Below are positions 41,704-49,856 of a stretch of DNA of 64,000 nt, one piece after another. Every line of letters starts with the position of its first letter. Position 1 is the first letter of the stretch. The position numbers were made by a program, and so were the translations under genes. The stretch comes from Fimbriimonadaceae bacterium (GTDB lineage Bacteria; Armatimonadota; Fimbriimonadia; Fimbriimonadales; Fimbriimonadaceae), in assembly GCA_019187105.1 (NCBI GenBank), contig JABAQM010000001.1, positions 1,612,001 to 1,676,000 of the forward strand. The letters are read 5' to 3'. The notes beneath the pieces were generated by a model, which searched no databases, was not told the origin of the DNA, and saw nothing but the letters and a program-made list of their open reading frames with translations.

Positions 41704-42485
41704 CGATTCCCATGGAAACGATCGAAATCACCGCTAAATCTGTTGATGAAGCCAAGCAAACTGCCGCCCAAAAGCTGGGAGTCAGTACGGCTGAGGTCGA
41801 AGTTGTCGTCCTTGAAGAGACCAAAGGGCTCTTCGGAAAGGGTAGTGTCCGGGTCAAGGCTTCAACCAAGCCGGCCGAGGTCGAAAAGCCAAAGCGTGCG
41901 AGCCGGGCCAAGAAGGCCGAGCCGGTAGCTGCGGTCGCCGAAGTGGCGGTCCCCGAACCAGCGGTCGAGCCTGCCTCTGCCGACCACGACACCGAGACCG
42001 AGATCGATGGAGCCGTCGATGTCGTTGCAACCCAGCAGGATGCCGACCAGCTCACCGCACTCGTCAACGAGGTTTTGGACCTCGCCGAGCTTCAAGCCAC
42101 GGTCCATCCCACCGGATTCAACGGTAAGTACGTCAACCTTGAAATCGATGGCAAGGATGTCGCCTATCTCGTTGGCCGTCAGGGCGAAGTCTTGAACGCC
42201 TTCCAGTACCTGGTCAATGTCATGGCGGCCAAACAGTACGGCAATGGCGTCCGGGTCGTGCTCGACGGCGGCAACTATCGAAAGCGGCGCGAAGATGCGC
42301 TGCGTCGGATGGCCAGCCAAATCGCCGAGCAAGTGATCAAGCGACAAGAGGAAGCAGTCTTGGACGCCCTTCCTGCGTTTGAGCGCCGTGTCGTACACCA
42401 AGCGATTGTCGAAATTGCTGGGGTGACGACCTATAGCGAAGGCGAAGAACCCAATCGACGAGTTGTAATCGCGCCGGGAGCGTAG
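41700..42485 (+). CDS. jag: Jag/KhpB RNA-binding protein
   Basis: A 261-residue protein. The Jag-N domain (METIEITAKSVDEAKQTAAQKLGV...GLFGKGSVRVK) is followed by an acidic linker rich in Ala, Val and Glu (about 65-115), a KH domain with LVGRQGEVLNAFQYLVNV, and an R3H domain (ALPAFERRVVHQAIVEIAGVTTYSEGEEPNRRVV). KhpB proteins bind RNA and affect cell division and envelope genes in Gram-positives; the role here is inferred. Coupled to yidC by ATGA. Confidence 0.94.
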   Translation: MTIPMETIEITAKSVDEAKQTAAQKLGVSTAEVEVVVLEETKGLFGKGSVRVKASTKPAEVEKPKRASRAKKAEPVAAVAEVAVPEPAVEPASADHDTETEIDGAVDVVATQQDADQLTALVNEVLDLAELQATVHPTGFNGKYVNLEIDGKDVAYLVGRQGEVLNAFQYLVNVMAAKQYGNGVRVVLDGGNYRKRREDALRRMASQIAEQVIKRQEEAVLDALPAFERRVVHQAIVEIAGVTTYSEGEEPNRRVVIAPGA

Positions 42486-42489
42486 CCGC

Positions 42490-43401
42490 GTGAAGTGCGA
42501 AGCACCCCGGCCGGCAATGCCGGGGTCTCATGTACGCATCGTCTCGCCCGCGAGCCCGATCGAACCGATCAAGGTCGAGGCCGGCGTTGAGCTTCTCGAA
42601 CGGGCGGGATATCGCGTCAGCTTGGGCCCGCATGTCTTTGAGCGCGACTACTATCTCGCGGGAAATGACGCTTCAAGGGCAGCGGATCTCATGGAAGCCT
42701 TTCTCGATGAGGACGTTGACGCCGTCTGGTGTTCTCGAGGCGGATACGGCTGTGAGCGGTTGTTTCCCTACCTCGATTTGGACGCCATGGCGGCGACGAA
42801 GAAGCCGTTCCTGGGATTTAGCGACGTCACCATCCTCCACACCGCCCTTACGCGGCGCGGCCTCGCAACCTATCATGCTCCGATGGCCATTTCTTTTTCG
42901 GTCGAGCGGGACAAGTGGGTGGGTGAAAGTCTGATCGCCGCATTGCAGGGACGGCACGAACCTCACCCCGATTCACCACCGGGAGACAAGGTTATCGGTG
43001 GCAGAGCCGTCGGTCGGCTCGCAGGTGGATGCCTGTGCCTGATGACGGACAGTCTTGGAACGCAAAACGCCTTTGATGGCTCCGACTGCATCGTCCTGAT
43101 CGAGGACGTCGACGAGCACCCCCACCGGGTCGATGCGATGCTGACCCACCTCCTCAATGCCAGAGTCATCCAGGACGCCAGCGGCATCGTCGTTGGCGAA
43201 ATGACCCGGTCGGACGAACGGGAAGACACCACGATCGGATCAAAGCCTTGGCGGGAGATTGTGATGGAGCGACTCGCGCCTTTGGGAAAGCCTATGATCA
43301 TCGGTTACCCCTTCGGACACCAGGCTCGAATGCTGTCCCTTGCCCTTGGCCTGCGGTACGAGCTCGACGCCGATGCCGGCCGGCTGCACTTTTGCGGTTA
43401 G
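42490..43401 (+). CDS. LD-carboxypeptidase (S66 family)
   Basis: A 303-residue enzyme that removes the terminal D-alanine from murein tetrapeptides during cell-wall recycling. Motifs: VRIVSPASPIEP, DAVWCSRGGYGCERLFPYLD, FLGFSDVTILHTAL with the catalytic serine, LIEDVDEHPHRVDAMLTHL with the glutamate, and GYPFGHQARMLSL with the histidine. No signal peptide, so cytoplasmic. It starts at GTG 42490, 4 bases after the jag stop, and is likely co-transcribed with the yidC-jag block. Confidence 0.92.
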   Translation: MKCEAPRPAMPGSHVRIVSPASPIEPIKVEAGVELLERAGYRVSLGPHVFERDYYLAGNDASRAADLMEAFLDEDVDAVWCSRGGYGCERLFPYLDLDAMAATKKPFLGFSDVTILHTALTRRGLATYHAPMAISFSVERDKWVGESLIAALQGRHEPHPDSPPGDKVIGGRAVGRLAGGCLCLMTDSLGTQNAFDGSDCIVLIEDVDEHPHRVDAMLTHLLNARVIQDASGIVVGEMTRSDEREDTTIGSKPWREIVMERLAPLGKPMIIGYPFGHQARMLSLALGLRYELDADAGRLHFCG

Positions 43402-43425
43402 CCGTTCCCTGGTAAAACCCCATCG

Positions 43426-45687
43426 ATGGTCGGCCTAGTTTTGACGCTTGCATCCAGTTTGCTTTCGGCCCAGTCGATCCCAAACCAGGACTTTGAGACA
43501 CTCGTCAGCGGGCGACCTACGGGCTGGCGTTCGATCACGTGGTCCGGCAGCGCGACCTTTAGCGTGGGTGGCGGCAGAAGTGGTGGCCATGCTGCCCACA
43601 TCGCGGCGGGATCGGGCGCGGATGCCGCCTGGCAGGTTGCCATCCCAGTTCGTCCCAATGCGCGGTATAGGCTCACCGCATGGATCAGGACGGAGGATGT
43701 CGCCGCCAATACCGGCCGCGGCGCCCTCGTCAATCTCCATGGGCGCAAAGAGTTTTCGCAAGCCGTTACCGGTACCACCGACTGGCAACAGGTCGAGATA
43801 TTGTTCGACTCCGGACGCGATGACGCTATCCTGGTTAATGCCCTCGTCGGCTATTTTGGCCAGTCTCGGGGCTCGGCCTGGTTCGACGACTTCCAGCTCA
43901 CCATGCTCGAATACAAGCCTTGGAACCCTTCCGTGACGATCGACCGCTCCAAGAAGGGCGCGCCTATTTCACCCTACATCTACAGCCAGTTCATCGAACA
44001 CCTCGGTCGCTGCATCTATGGGGGAATTTGGGCGGAAATGCTCGAAGACCGGAAGTTCTTTTTCACTCCCGGCACCCAAGATTCGCCTTGGAAGATAAAG
44101 GCTGGAAGCGTCGCCGTCGATCGCGTGAAACCGTTCTCAGGGGCGACCTCACCACGGTTCGTCGGCTCCATCGCTCAAGGTGGACTGTGGCTGCAGAAGG
44201 GACGGCGATATGTCGGCCGTGTGTGGCACCGCGGCGTCGCCGGGCGGAACCTGCGGCTCACCCTTAACTGGGGTGGGGGCTCAACCGAGAAGGTGATCAA
44301 ACAGCTGACCACTTGGCAGCGAACTGACTTTGAATTCGTGGCCGGCGAAGACACGAGGACAGGCGAACTGACGATGCATTCGGTTGCCAAGCCAGCTTGG
44401 ATCGGCGCCGTTTCACTCATGCCGGCCGACAACGTGTTCGGGATGCGTAAGGAGGTGCTCGCCGCCCTGCGTGAACTCAACGCTCCCCTTTACCGGTGGC
44501 CAGGTGGCAACTTCGTCAGCGGGTACGACTGGCTCGATGGGATCGGTGATCCGGATCGGCGTCCAACCCGTTTCAATCCTGCCTGGCAGGGAATCGAACC
44601 CAACGACTTCGGCACCCATGAGTTCCTGAAGTTCTGCGAGCTCATCAAAACCGAGCCGATGATCGTGGTCAACACCGGTTTTGGCGACGCCACATCAGCT
44701 GCCGCATGGGTCGAATACGTGACCGCCAAACACAAGTCCGCGACCACGGACCAGCGCGTGGCTAACGGCAAGCGGACGCCATGGAAGGTGGATTGGTGGG
44801 GGGTCGGCAACGAGATGTTCGGTCCGTGGCAACTTGGCTACATGGCGATCGACCAATACGTCCGCAAGCACCGAGAGGTCGTGAGAAAGATGCGAGCGGT
44901 CAAACCTGATCTCAAGCTGATCGGGGTTGGGGAAGTAGGTGGAGATTGGTCGAAGAAAATGCTGCAAGGCGCATCCGAAGACATGGATCTTATCAGCGAA
45001 CATTTTTACTGCCAAGAGAAGCCAGGCGTCGCCTCACACGTCGACCAGATCCCCGAAGCCATCCGCAACAAGGTGGCGGCGCACCGCCAATACCGCCGAG
45101 ACCTGCCTGAACTCAAGGGCAAGCGCATTGGCATTGCGATGGACGAATGGAACTATTGGTACGGCCCCCATGTTTTCGGCGAATTGGGAACCCGTTACTT
45201 CGTCAAGGATGGACTGGGTATCGCCGCCGGCGTGCACGAGTATGCCCGCGCCAGCGATATCGTCCTCATGGCCAACTACGCGCAGACCGTTAACGTCATC
45301 GGATGCATCAAGACCAATCCGACGCAGGTTTGCTTCGAGACAACCGGTCTGGTCCTGAAACTCTATCGCAATCGCTTCGGCACCATCCCGTTGAAGATTG
45401 GCGGCGATACCCAGCCGCTGGATGTGATGGCAGCCCTGACAAAGGACGGCAAGCTCACCCTTTCCGTGATCAATCCCACTGCTGAAAGCCAGACCCTCAA
45501 GGTCTCGTGGTCCGGCGCGCCGAGCAGGAGCCGCGGCACTCGCTGGATCATCGCCCACGACGATCCGATGGCGCATAACGATCCGAGTCGTCCAAACGTG
45601 ATCGAGATCGAATCCGTACCGGAACCGCCTGCGAGCGACATCGTTCAGGTTCGCCCATACAGCATTAATCTTATCGAGTGGCCCTAG
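43426..45687 (+). CDS. Secreted GH51 alpha-L-arabinofuranosidase with N-terminal CBM-like domain
   Basis: A 753-residue enzyme releasing arabinofuranose from plant polysaccharides. Signal peptide MVGLVLTLASSLLSAQS. Residues about 20-165 are a jelly-roll carbohydrate-binding module of the CBM4/9 kind (NQDFETLVSGRPTGW...). The GH51 barrel follows from about 170 (ISPYIYSQFIEHLGRCIYGGIW) with acid/base E463 in GVGNEMFGPW and nucleophile E574 in MDEWNYWYG. A C-terminal beta domain ends NLIEWP. The next gene starts at the base after its stop, so the two form an operon. Confidence 0.96.
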   Translation: MVGLVLTLASSLLSAQSIPNQDFETLVSGRPTGWRSITWSGSATFSVGGGRSGGHAAHIAAGSGADAAWQVAIPVRPNARYRLTAWIRTEDVAANTGRGALVNLHGRKEFSQAVTGTTDWQQVEILFDSGRDDAILVNALVGYFGQSRGSAWFDDFQLTMLEYKPWNPSVTIDRSKKGAPISPYIYSQFIEHLGRCIYGGIWAEMLEDRKFFFTPGTQDSPWKIKAGSVAVDRVKPFSGATSPRFVGSIAQGGLWLQKGRRYVGRVWHRGVAGRNLRLTLNWGGGSTEKVIKQLTTWQRTDFEFVAGEDTRTGELTMHSVAKPAWIGAVSLMPADNVFGMRKEVLAALRELNAPLYRWPGGNFVSGYDWLDGIGDPDRRPTRFNPAWQGIEPNDFGTHEFLKFCELIKTEPMIVVNTGFGDATSAAAWVEYVTAKHKSATTDQRVANGKRTPWKVDWWGVGNEMFGPWQLGYMAIDQYVRKHREVVRKMRAVKPDLKLIGVGEVGGDWSKKMLQGASEDMDLISEHFYCQEKPGVASHVDQIPEAIRNKVAAHRQYRRDLPELKGKRIGIAMDEWNYWYGPHVFGELGTRYFVKDGLGIAAGVHEYARASDIVLMANYAQTVNVIGCIKTNPTQVCFETTGLVLKLYRNRFGTIPLKIGGDTQPLDVMAALTKDGKLTLSVINPTAESQTLKVSWSGAPSRSRGTRWIIAHDDPMAHNDPSRPNVIEIESVPEPPASDIVQVRPYSINLIEWP

Positions 45688-47073
45688 ATGCGCGGTACCC
45701 TGCACCAGATGACCTGTAACCGGCTCTGGATGGTGGCGCTTGTCGTCGTGGGAGCGTCTGTCGGGCATGCCCAAGCTTGGGAAAAGCGAATTGGCCCAGG
45801 CATCAGCTACCGGATGGAAGTGGATGCCGCCCGTCCCCTGGTCATCCACTCCTTGAGAATCACTCCAGGGGCCCCTGAGCTGAAACTCAAGGCTGAACTC
45901 GCCCAGCTCAAAGTGTTCGATGCGGGCGAGCTGAAGGGCAAGGAAACGCTGACGTCCCTCGTCCGAAGGACCGGCGCCGCAGCTGGCATCAACGGTGACT
46001 TCTTCTGGGCAGGCGATCCGCTTGGCGGGATGATCCGGGATGGCGAAGTTGTCAGCCGGCCCTACAAGGACCGGCCGGTGTTCGCATGGGGGCGCGACGC
46101 CTCGTCCACCGGCATCTTCTCTTGGTCGGCACGCCTCAAAATGGAGTCCGGCAAGATCATCGATATCGCCGGCATTAACGAAGAAACCAATCGCGGTGTC
46201 GTCCTTCACACCGAGTCGGCAGGCATGGCATTCGCCAAACAGCCATCGGTCTTTATTGATATCGAGCTCATGGACGGCAAGCCGGGCACTAGCGCTGCTC
46301 TGGTTGGTGTTGTGCAGTCGGTCCGAGCCGACCTCGAACAGGTTGCGGTGCCGGAGGGGCATATTGTTCTGGCCGCTCGAAATGCCGATCAATCGCTCCT
46401 GACGTCGATTCGGGCTCGACAGCAGGTCACCATTACGATGTCCGCCAAGGGACTCGATTGGACAAAGTTCGACCAAGCGATCGGAGGCGGCCCCTTCTTG
46501 CTCCGAAACGGAAAGGTCGCGATCGACTGGCAGAAGGCAGGTTTCAAAGAGGGCTTCGCGAACAACCCCCATCCACGATCAGCGATCGGCCGCAACGGCT
46601 GGGGTGATGTGTATCTGACCGTCGTCGATGGTAGAGGCCCCCACAGCGCCGGCGTCAACCTTTCTGAGTTTGCCGCCATCTGCCAGCGGCTCGGTATGAC
46701 GGACGCCATCAATCTCGACGGAGGTGGAAGCACCTGCCTGAATCTCTTTGGCGCACCGGTCAGCCGACCCAGCGATGGTGTGGAGCGCCCCATTGCCAAC
46801 GCCGTGCTGCTTTTCGCCCCGGTGCAGGCGCGATCGGCTGAAGAACGCGTCATCCGCGGCCCCGACTTGGTAACCAACGGGTCCGCCGGCTACACGGTGA
46901 TCGGCGCCGACGGCGTCGAGGTGCCCAACGCCGAGGTGGTGTGGACGGCCACCGGTTCGGGCTGGATCGACCAGGGCGGGGTCCTCCACGCCTTGGGCAC
47001 GGGCACCGCCACCATCAACGCCTGGGTGCGTGGCCAGCGCCACAGCATCACCGTACAGGTCGACAAACGCTAG
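45688..47073 (+). CDS. NAGPA-type phosphodiester glycosidase, exported
   Basis: A 461-residue protein with signal WMVALVVVGASVGHAQA. The NAGPA core (PF09992-type) has GINGDFFWAGDPLGGMI, NPHPRSAIGRNGWGDVYLTVVDGR and TDAINLDGGGSTCLNLFG, the conserved active region of N-acetylglucosamine-1-phosphodiester glycosidases. A C-terminal Ig-like domain (DLVTNGSAGYTVIGADG...ITVQVDKR) follows from about 385. The bacterial substrate is unknown; position directly after GH51 suggests work on surface or environmental glycans. Confidence 0.91.
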   Translation: MRGTLHQMTCNRLWMVALVVVGASVGHAQAWEKRIGPGISYRMEVDAARPLVIHSLRITPGAPELKLKAELAQLKVFDAGELKGKETLTSLVRRTGAAAGINGDFFWAGDPLGGMIRDGEVVSRPYKDRPVFAWGRDASSTGIFSWSARLKMESGKIIDIAGINEETNRGVVLHTESAGMAFAKQPSVFIDIELMDGKPGTSAALVGVVQSVRADLEQVAVPEGHIVLAARNADQSLLTSIRARQQVTITMSAKGLDWTKFDQAIGGGPFLLRNGKVAIDWQKAGFKEGFANNPHPRSAIGRNGWGDVYLTVVDGRGPHSAGVNLSEFAAICQRLGMTDAINLDGGGSTCLNLFGAPVSRPSDGVERPIANAVLLFAPVQARSAEERVIRGPDLVTNGSAGYTVIGADGVEVPNAEVVWTATGSGWIDQGGVLHALGTGTATINAWVRGQRHSITVQVDKR

Positions 47074-47200
47074 AGGACCGCGGCGGAGCGGCGGTAATGC
47101 AATTTTGTATTTGCCGGTCTTCATACTGGGTAGTTCGCCCAAAGTCCGCGGGTAGGCTCGGACCTCTACTGTTTTTGTTTCGAGTGTAGAAGGAGAGGAT

Positions 47201-47359
47201 ATGAAGCGCTCCCAAAGGGACTCGAGCCTGGGCCGGCTTGCTGCTGGACCGCCAAAGGCGGGTGACGCCAACCTGCCGCCAAGAGAACGCCACGTGTTGG
47301 TTCGAGGGCTGAGGCAGCGACCCGCAATGCCGGGACACCGAATCAAGCGGCTCGGCTAA
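47201..47359 (+). CDS. Candidate small basic protein
   Basis: A 52-residue ORF (MKRSQRDSSLGRLAAGPP... ending HRIKRLG) with AAGGAGAGGAT directly before the ATG, one of the best ribosome binding sites in the window. The peptide is very basic with no membrane segment. No family recognised. It may be a genuine small protein or a leader peptide; the strong ribosome site is the only direct evidence. Confidence 0.4.
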   Translation: MKRSQRDSSLGRLAAGPPKAGDANLPPRERHVLVRGLRQRPAMPGHRIKRLG

Positions 47360-47408
47360 ATGAATACAAGGTGGACCACCTGAACCACCACAGTGTGGGA
47401 GCATAACC

Positions 47409-47441
47409 AAAAAGAGGGGGACCACCGTGCCGGGGGTCCCC
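47409..47441 (-). terminator. Intrinsic terminator for the minus-strand pseudo-receiver gene
   Basis: On the minus strand GGGGACC (47441-47435) pairs with GGTCCCC (47423-47417) around an 11-base loop, followed by CTC and five T. It lies 120 bases after the stop of the gene at 47562-47891. Confidence 0.75.
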
Positions 47442-47561
47442 AAACTGCAAGGATTGCAATTATCTCCTTTCGGTCGCAGTGCGCAATCACTTGGACCCCG
47501 ACACCCCGGATCATGTTCGCAGGAATACGGGCCGACCGTCCAAGACCGGCAATTATGCGGG

Positions 47562-47891
47562 CTAGCCCTGAACCGATCGCAATAGGTTTTGAAGCTTAAA
47601 CGTGACCTCACTGTTGGTTGCGACCCGGTCGCAGCCAAGCTCGTTGCCCAATTCCAGCTTTTCCGATTCCTTATGACCCGCGTGGCCAATGACGTAAGTC
47701 CTCGCCTCCCGAAGTGCGGCAACCCATTCGGCGCTTGCGGACTTCAGGCTTAAATTGAGGATAGCCACGTCAAACGTGCCCGGGGGCCAGGGCGGACTCT
47801 GTGCCACAGCCGCTTCATGGCCGAGAGCTTCCAACGTCTTGCGCAAACGGACGGTCCACATCAAGTTGTCATCAATCAGGAGAACTCGCAC
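47562..47891 (-). CDS. Receiver-domain protein lacking the phospho-acceptor aspartate
   Basis: A 109-residue single receiver domain. It starts MRVLLIDDNLMW with the acidic pair, but the strand that normally ends in the phosphorylated Asp reads FDVAILNLSLK, with Asn in that position. The conserved Thr/Ser and Lys of strands 4 and 5 are also weak (TYVIGHAGH, DRVATNSE). It should therefore not be phosphorylated in the usual way. No output domain and no kinase are adjacent. GTG 47891 has TACTAT 6 bases upstream. Confidence 0.72.
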   Translation of the reverse strand: MRVLLIDDNLMWTVRLRKTLEALGHEAAVAQSPPWPPGTFDVAILNLSLKSASAEWVAALREARTYVIGHAGHKESEKLELGNELGCDRVATNSEVTFKLQNLLRSVQG

Positions 47892-47897
47892 TCGAAC

Positions 47898-47903
47898 ATA
47901 GTA
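47898..47903 (-). promoter_or_regulatory. TANNNT -10 element, probable leaderless promoter
   Basis: TACTAT on the minus strand, 6 bases before the GTG at 47891; divergent from the mtnA element 20 bases away. Confidence 0.5.
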
Positions 47904-47923
47904 TGCGCGTCGCCATTCGCAGG

Positions 47924-47929
47924 TATCTT
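47924..47929 (+). promoter_or_regulatory. TANNNT -10 element, probable leaderless promoter of mtnA
   Basis: TATCTT, 8 bases before the ATG at 47938. Confidence 0.45.
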
Positions 47930-47937
47930 GCCCTCCG

Positions 47938-48909
47938 ATGGCGGTTGTTCCGATGGTTTGGGCTGGTGACCGGCTGCGACTGCTCGATCAGCGCCGCTTG
48001 CCGCTGGAAGAAGCGTGGCTCGAACTCACGTCCGCTAGCGAGGTCGCCGATGCGATCAGAGAAATGGCCGTTAGGGGCGCCCCTGCCATCGGCGTCGCCG
48101 CCGCGTATGGAATGGCGCTGGCAGCCTTTCACGGAGAGAACCGGCAAGTGGCCGACGCTATCCTTCGGTCCTCCCGCCCAACTGCCGTCAACCTCTTCTG
48201 GGCTTTGGACCGAATCGGGTTGGTGAAGGAGTGGAGCGGCAACGAAATCCTGGCCGAGGCCATGCGCATCGAATCCGAGGACCGCGAGGCAAACCTTGCG
48301 ATCGGCAGGCACGGGGCGGAACTGCTGCGCCCTGGAACGCGGATCCTGACCGTTTGCAACACGGGCAGCTTGGCGACCGCCGGCCATGGCACCGCACTTG
48401 GCGTGATCCGCACGGGCCATGAGAAAGGCGTCTTGAGCCACGTGTACGCGTGCGAGACGCGTCCGCGGCAGCAAGGGTTGCGCTTGACCGCCTGGGAGCT
48501 AACTAAGGACGGCATACCATTTTCGGCGATTGCCGATGGGGCGGCGGGTTACTTGATGCGCCTGGGAAAGGTGGACGCGGTGATAGCCGGCGCCGACCGG
48601 ATTGCCGCCAACGGCGATACGGCTAACAAAATCGGCACCTACACCCTTGCCGTTCTCGCACGCGCCCATGGCATCCCGTTTTACATCGCTGCGCCCATGA
48701 GCACGGTGGATTTGGCGATCAAGGACGGATCTCAGATTCCGATCGAAGAGCGCTCGGCCGAGGAGCTGACCATCATCGACGGCCACTGCGTCGCCCCGAG
48801 CGGCTGTCCGGTCTACAATCCGGCCTTCGACGTCACCCCTGCAGAGCTGATTAGCGCGATCATCACCGAAAAGGGAGTAGCCCTGCCTCCATTTCAATTC
48901 CCACCGTAG
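47938..48909 (+). CDS. mtnA: S-methyl-5-thioribose-1-phosphate isomerase
   Basis: A 323-residue enzyme of the methionine salvage pathway, converting 5-methylthioribose-1-phosphate to the ribulose form. It belongs to the eIF2B-alpha-like family: AVRGAPAIGVAAAYGMAL, the catalytic cysteine in VCNTGSLATAGHGTALGVI, CETRPRQQGLRLTAWEL and the catalytic aspartate in IAGADRIAANGDTANKIGTY. The N-terminus MAVVPMVWAGDRLRLLDQRRLP is typical. No other mtn genes are adjacent. Its end overlaps the convergent cyclase gene by 16 bases. Confidence 0.95.
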   Translation: MAVVPMVWAGDRLRLLDQRRLPLEEAWLELTSASEVADAIREMAVRGAPAIGVAAAYGMALAAFHGENRQVADAILRSSRPTAVNLFWALDRIGLVKEWSGNEILAEAMRIESEDREANLAIGRHGAELLRPGTRILTVCNTGSLATAGHGTALGVIRTGHEKGVLSHVYACETRPRQQGLRLTAWELTKDGIPFSAIADGAAGYLMRLGKVDAVIAGADRIAANGDTANKIGTYTLAVLARAHGIPFYIAAPMSTVDLAIKDGSQIPIEERSAEELTIIDGHCVAPSGCPVYNPAFDVTPAELISAIITEKGVALPPFQFPP

Positions 48910-49823
48910 TCGACGAAGCCACGATCGGTTGACTCCGATGATGGAATTCGGGGAGTCTGTGTCTCGACAGGAGTAGCTTCTGGCTGCGCCGGTTGGCCGC
49001 TCGCCGGAGCAGGCCCCTTGATCGTTGGCACTCGAGACCCGTTCGTTTCAAAGCTGGTCTGGATCGGTGAACCCTCTGGAGCTCCGAAAATGACCTCGAA
49101 AAATGCGATGACGACCAGCCCGATCGCAACAGCAACCAGCGTGAAAACGATGTAGGGGGACATCCGGTCCGCAGTCTTTCCAATCAGGTCGGTTCGCTTC
49201 GGCTTCTCAGGCGAGGGTTCGTCGATAGGGGCGAGGGACAACGGTTCGGCGCCGTCGGCAATTTGGGAGATGCGAGCCATCTCCACGACGACGTTCTTGG
49301 ACGCCGTCACCGATGTGCGACCGTGCAGTACCGACCGGTTTGCCGCGTCGCGATAGCGCTCCAATTCCTTCTTAACCGATTCGTACACGCCGACTGAAAG
49401 TCCGATCGTGTTTGGCAGCGCCGCCGACTCGATACGTTTCGCGACGTTTACCGGATCTCCCCAGGCGTCGGTCTCGCCGACAAGGGCTTTCCCATATTCG
49501 ATGCCGATCCGATGCTGCAGCACGAATTTGGGCTCGGAAAAGAGCTTCCGCTGATAGATGTAATCCCGAACTTCGAGCGCCCACTTAGCGGCGTCCAACG
49601 AGGTTTCAAAGAACATGAGCCAGCCATCGCCGGTGAACTTTAGCGTCCGGCCGCCGTACTTTTCGCAAAGCTCCTTAAACTTGGTAACGTCCTGGTTCAG
49701 AACCAAAAGAAACTGGTCGCCGAGCTCCCGTTGCTTGATAACGGAATCGACGACGTCGATAAAGGCAAATGCCCCTTCCCTTTCGACACCCGTAATGATT
49801 CTGTGATCGTGCAGCGCGCTCAT
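48894..49823 (-). CDS. Class III nucleotidyl cyclase with C-terminal membrane anchor
   Basis: A 309-residue protein with reversed order: catalytic domain first (residues about 15-185), then one membrane helix (YIVFTLVAVAIGLVVIAFFEVI, about 228-249) and a proline/alanine-rich outer tail. The metal aspartates are in FAFIDVVDSV and RTLKFTGDGWLMFFET; GDPVNVAKRIESAA is the substrate-binding segment. It would make cAMP or cGMP at the membrane. It lies 33 bases downstream of a crp gene in the same direction, so product and sensor are probably made from one transcript. GAGGG precedes ATG 49823. Confidence 0.87.
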   Translation of the reverse strand: MSALHDHRIITGVEREGAFAFIDVVDSVIKQRELGDQFLLVLNQDVTKFKELCEKYGGRTLKFTGDGWLMFFETSLDAAKWALEVRDYIYQRKLFSEPKFVLQHRIGIEYGKALVGETDAWGDPVNVAKRIESAALPNTIGLSVGVYESVKKELERYRDAANRSVLHGRTSVTASKNVVVEMARISQIADGAEPLSLAPIDEPSPEKPKRTDLIGKTADRMSPYIVFTLVAVAIGLVVIAFFEVIFGAPEGSPIQTSFETNGSRVPTIKGPAPASGQPAQPEATPVETQTPRIPSSESTDRGFVDYGGN

Positions 49824-49856
49824 CCAGCCCTCGGATTGCGATCCCTTAATACCTTA

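Larger units (their letters stand above)
47074..47561. other. Intergenic region with a small ORF and a minus-strand terminator
   Basis: About 490 bases between NAGPA and the pseudo-receiver gene. It contains a 52-codon ORF with a strong ribosome binding site (47201-47359) and a hairpin followed by a T tract on the minus strand (47409-47441). It was compared by eye with tmRNA, RNase P RNA and SRP RNA signatures; none fits. Confidence 0.6.

Noticed and set aside
45034-46572. Minus-strand ORF of 512 codons over GH51/NAGPA
   Set aside because: Shadow of two well-supported plus-strand enzymes.
47074-47561. Structured RNA (tmRNA, RNase P RNA, SRP RNA or riboswitch) in the gap
   Set aside because: None of the conserved cores could be found by eye; the only clear structure is explained as a minus-strand terminator.
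47048-47722. Minus-strand ORF of 224 codons across the 47.1-47.5 kb gap
   Set aside because: It overlaps the pseudo-receiver gene in another frame, crosses a minus-strand terminator and resembles no protein.
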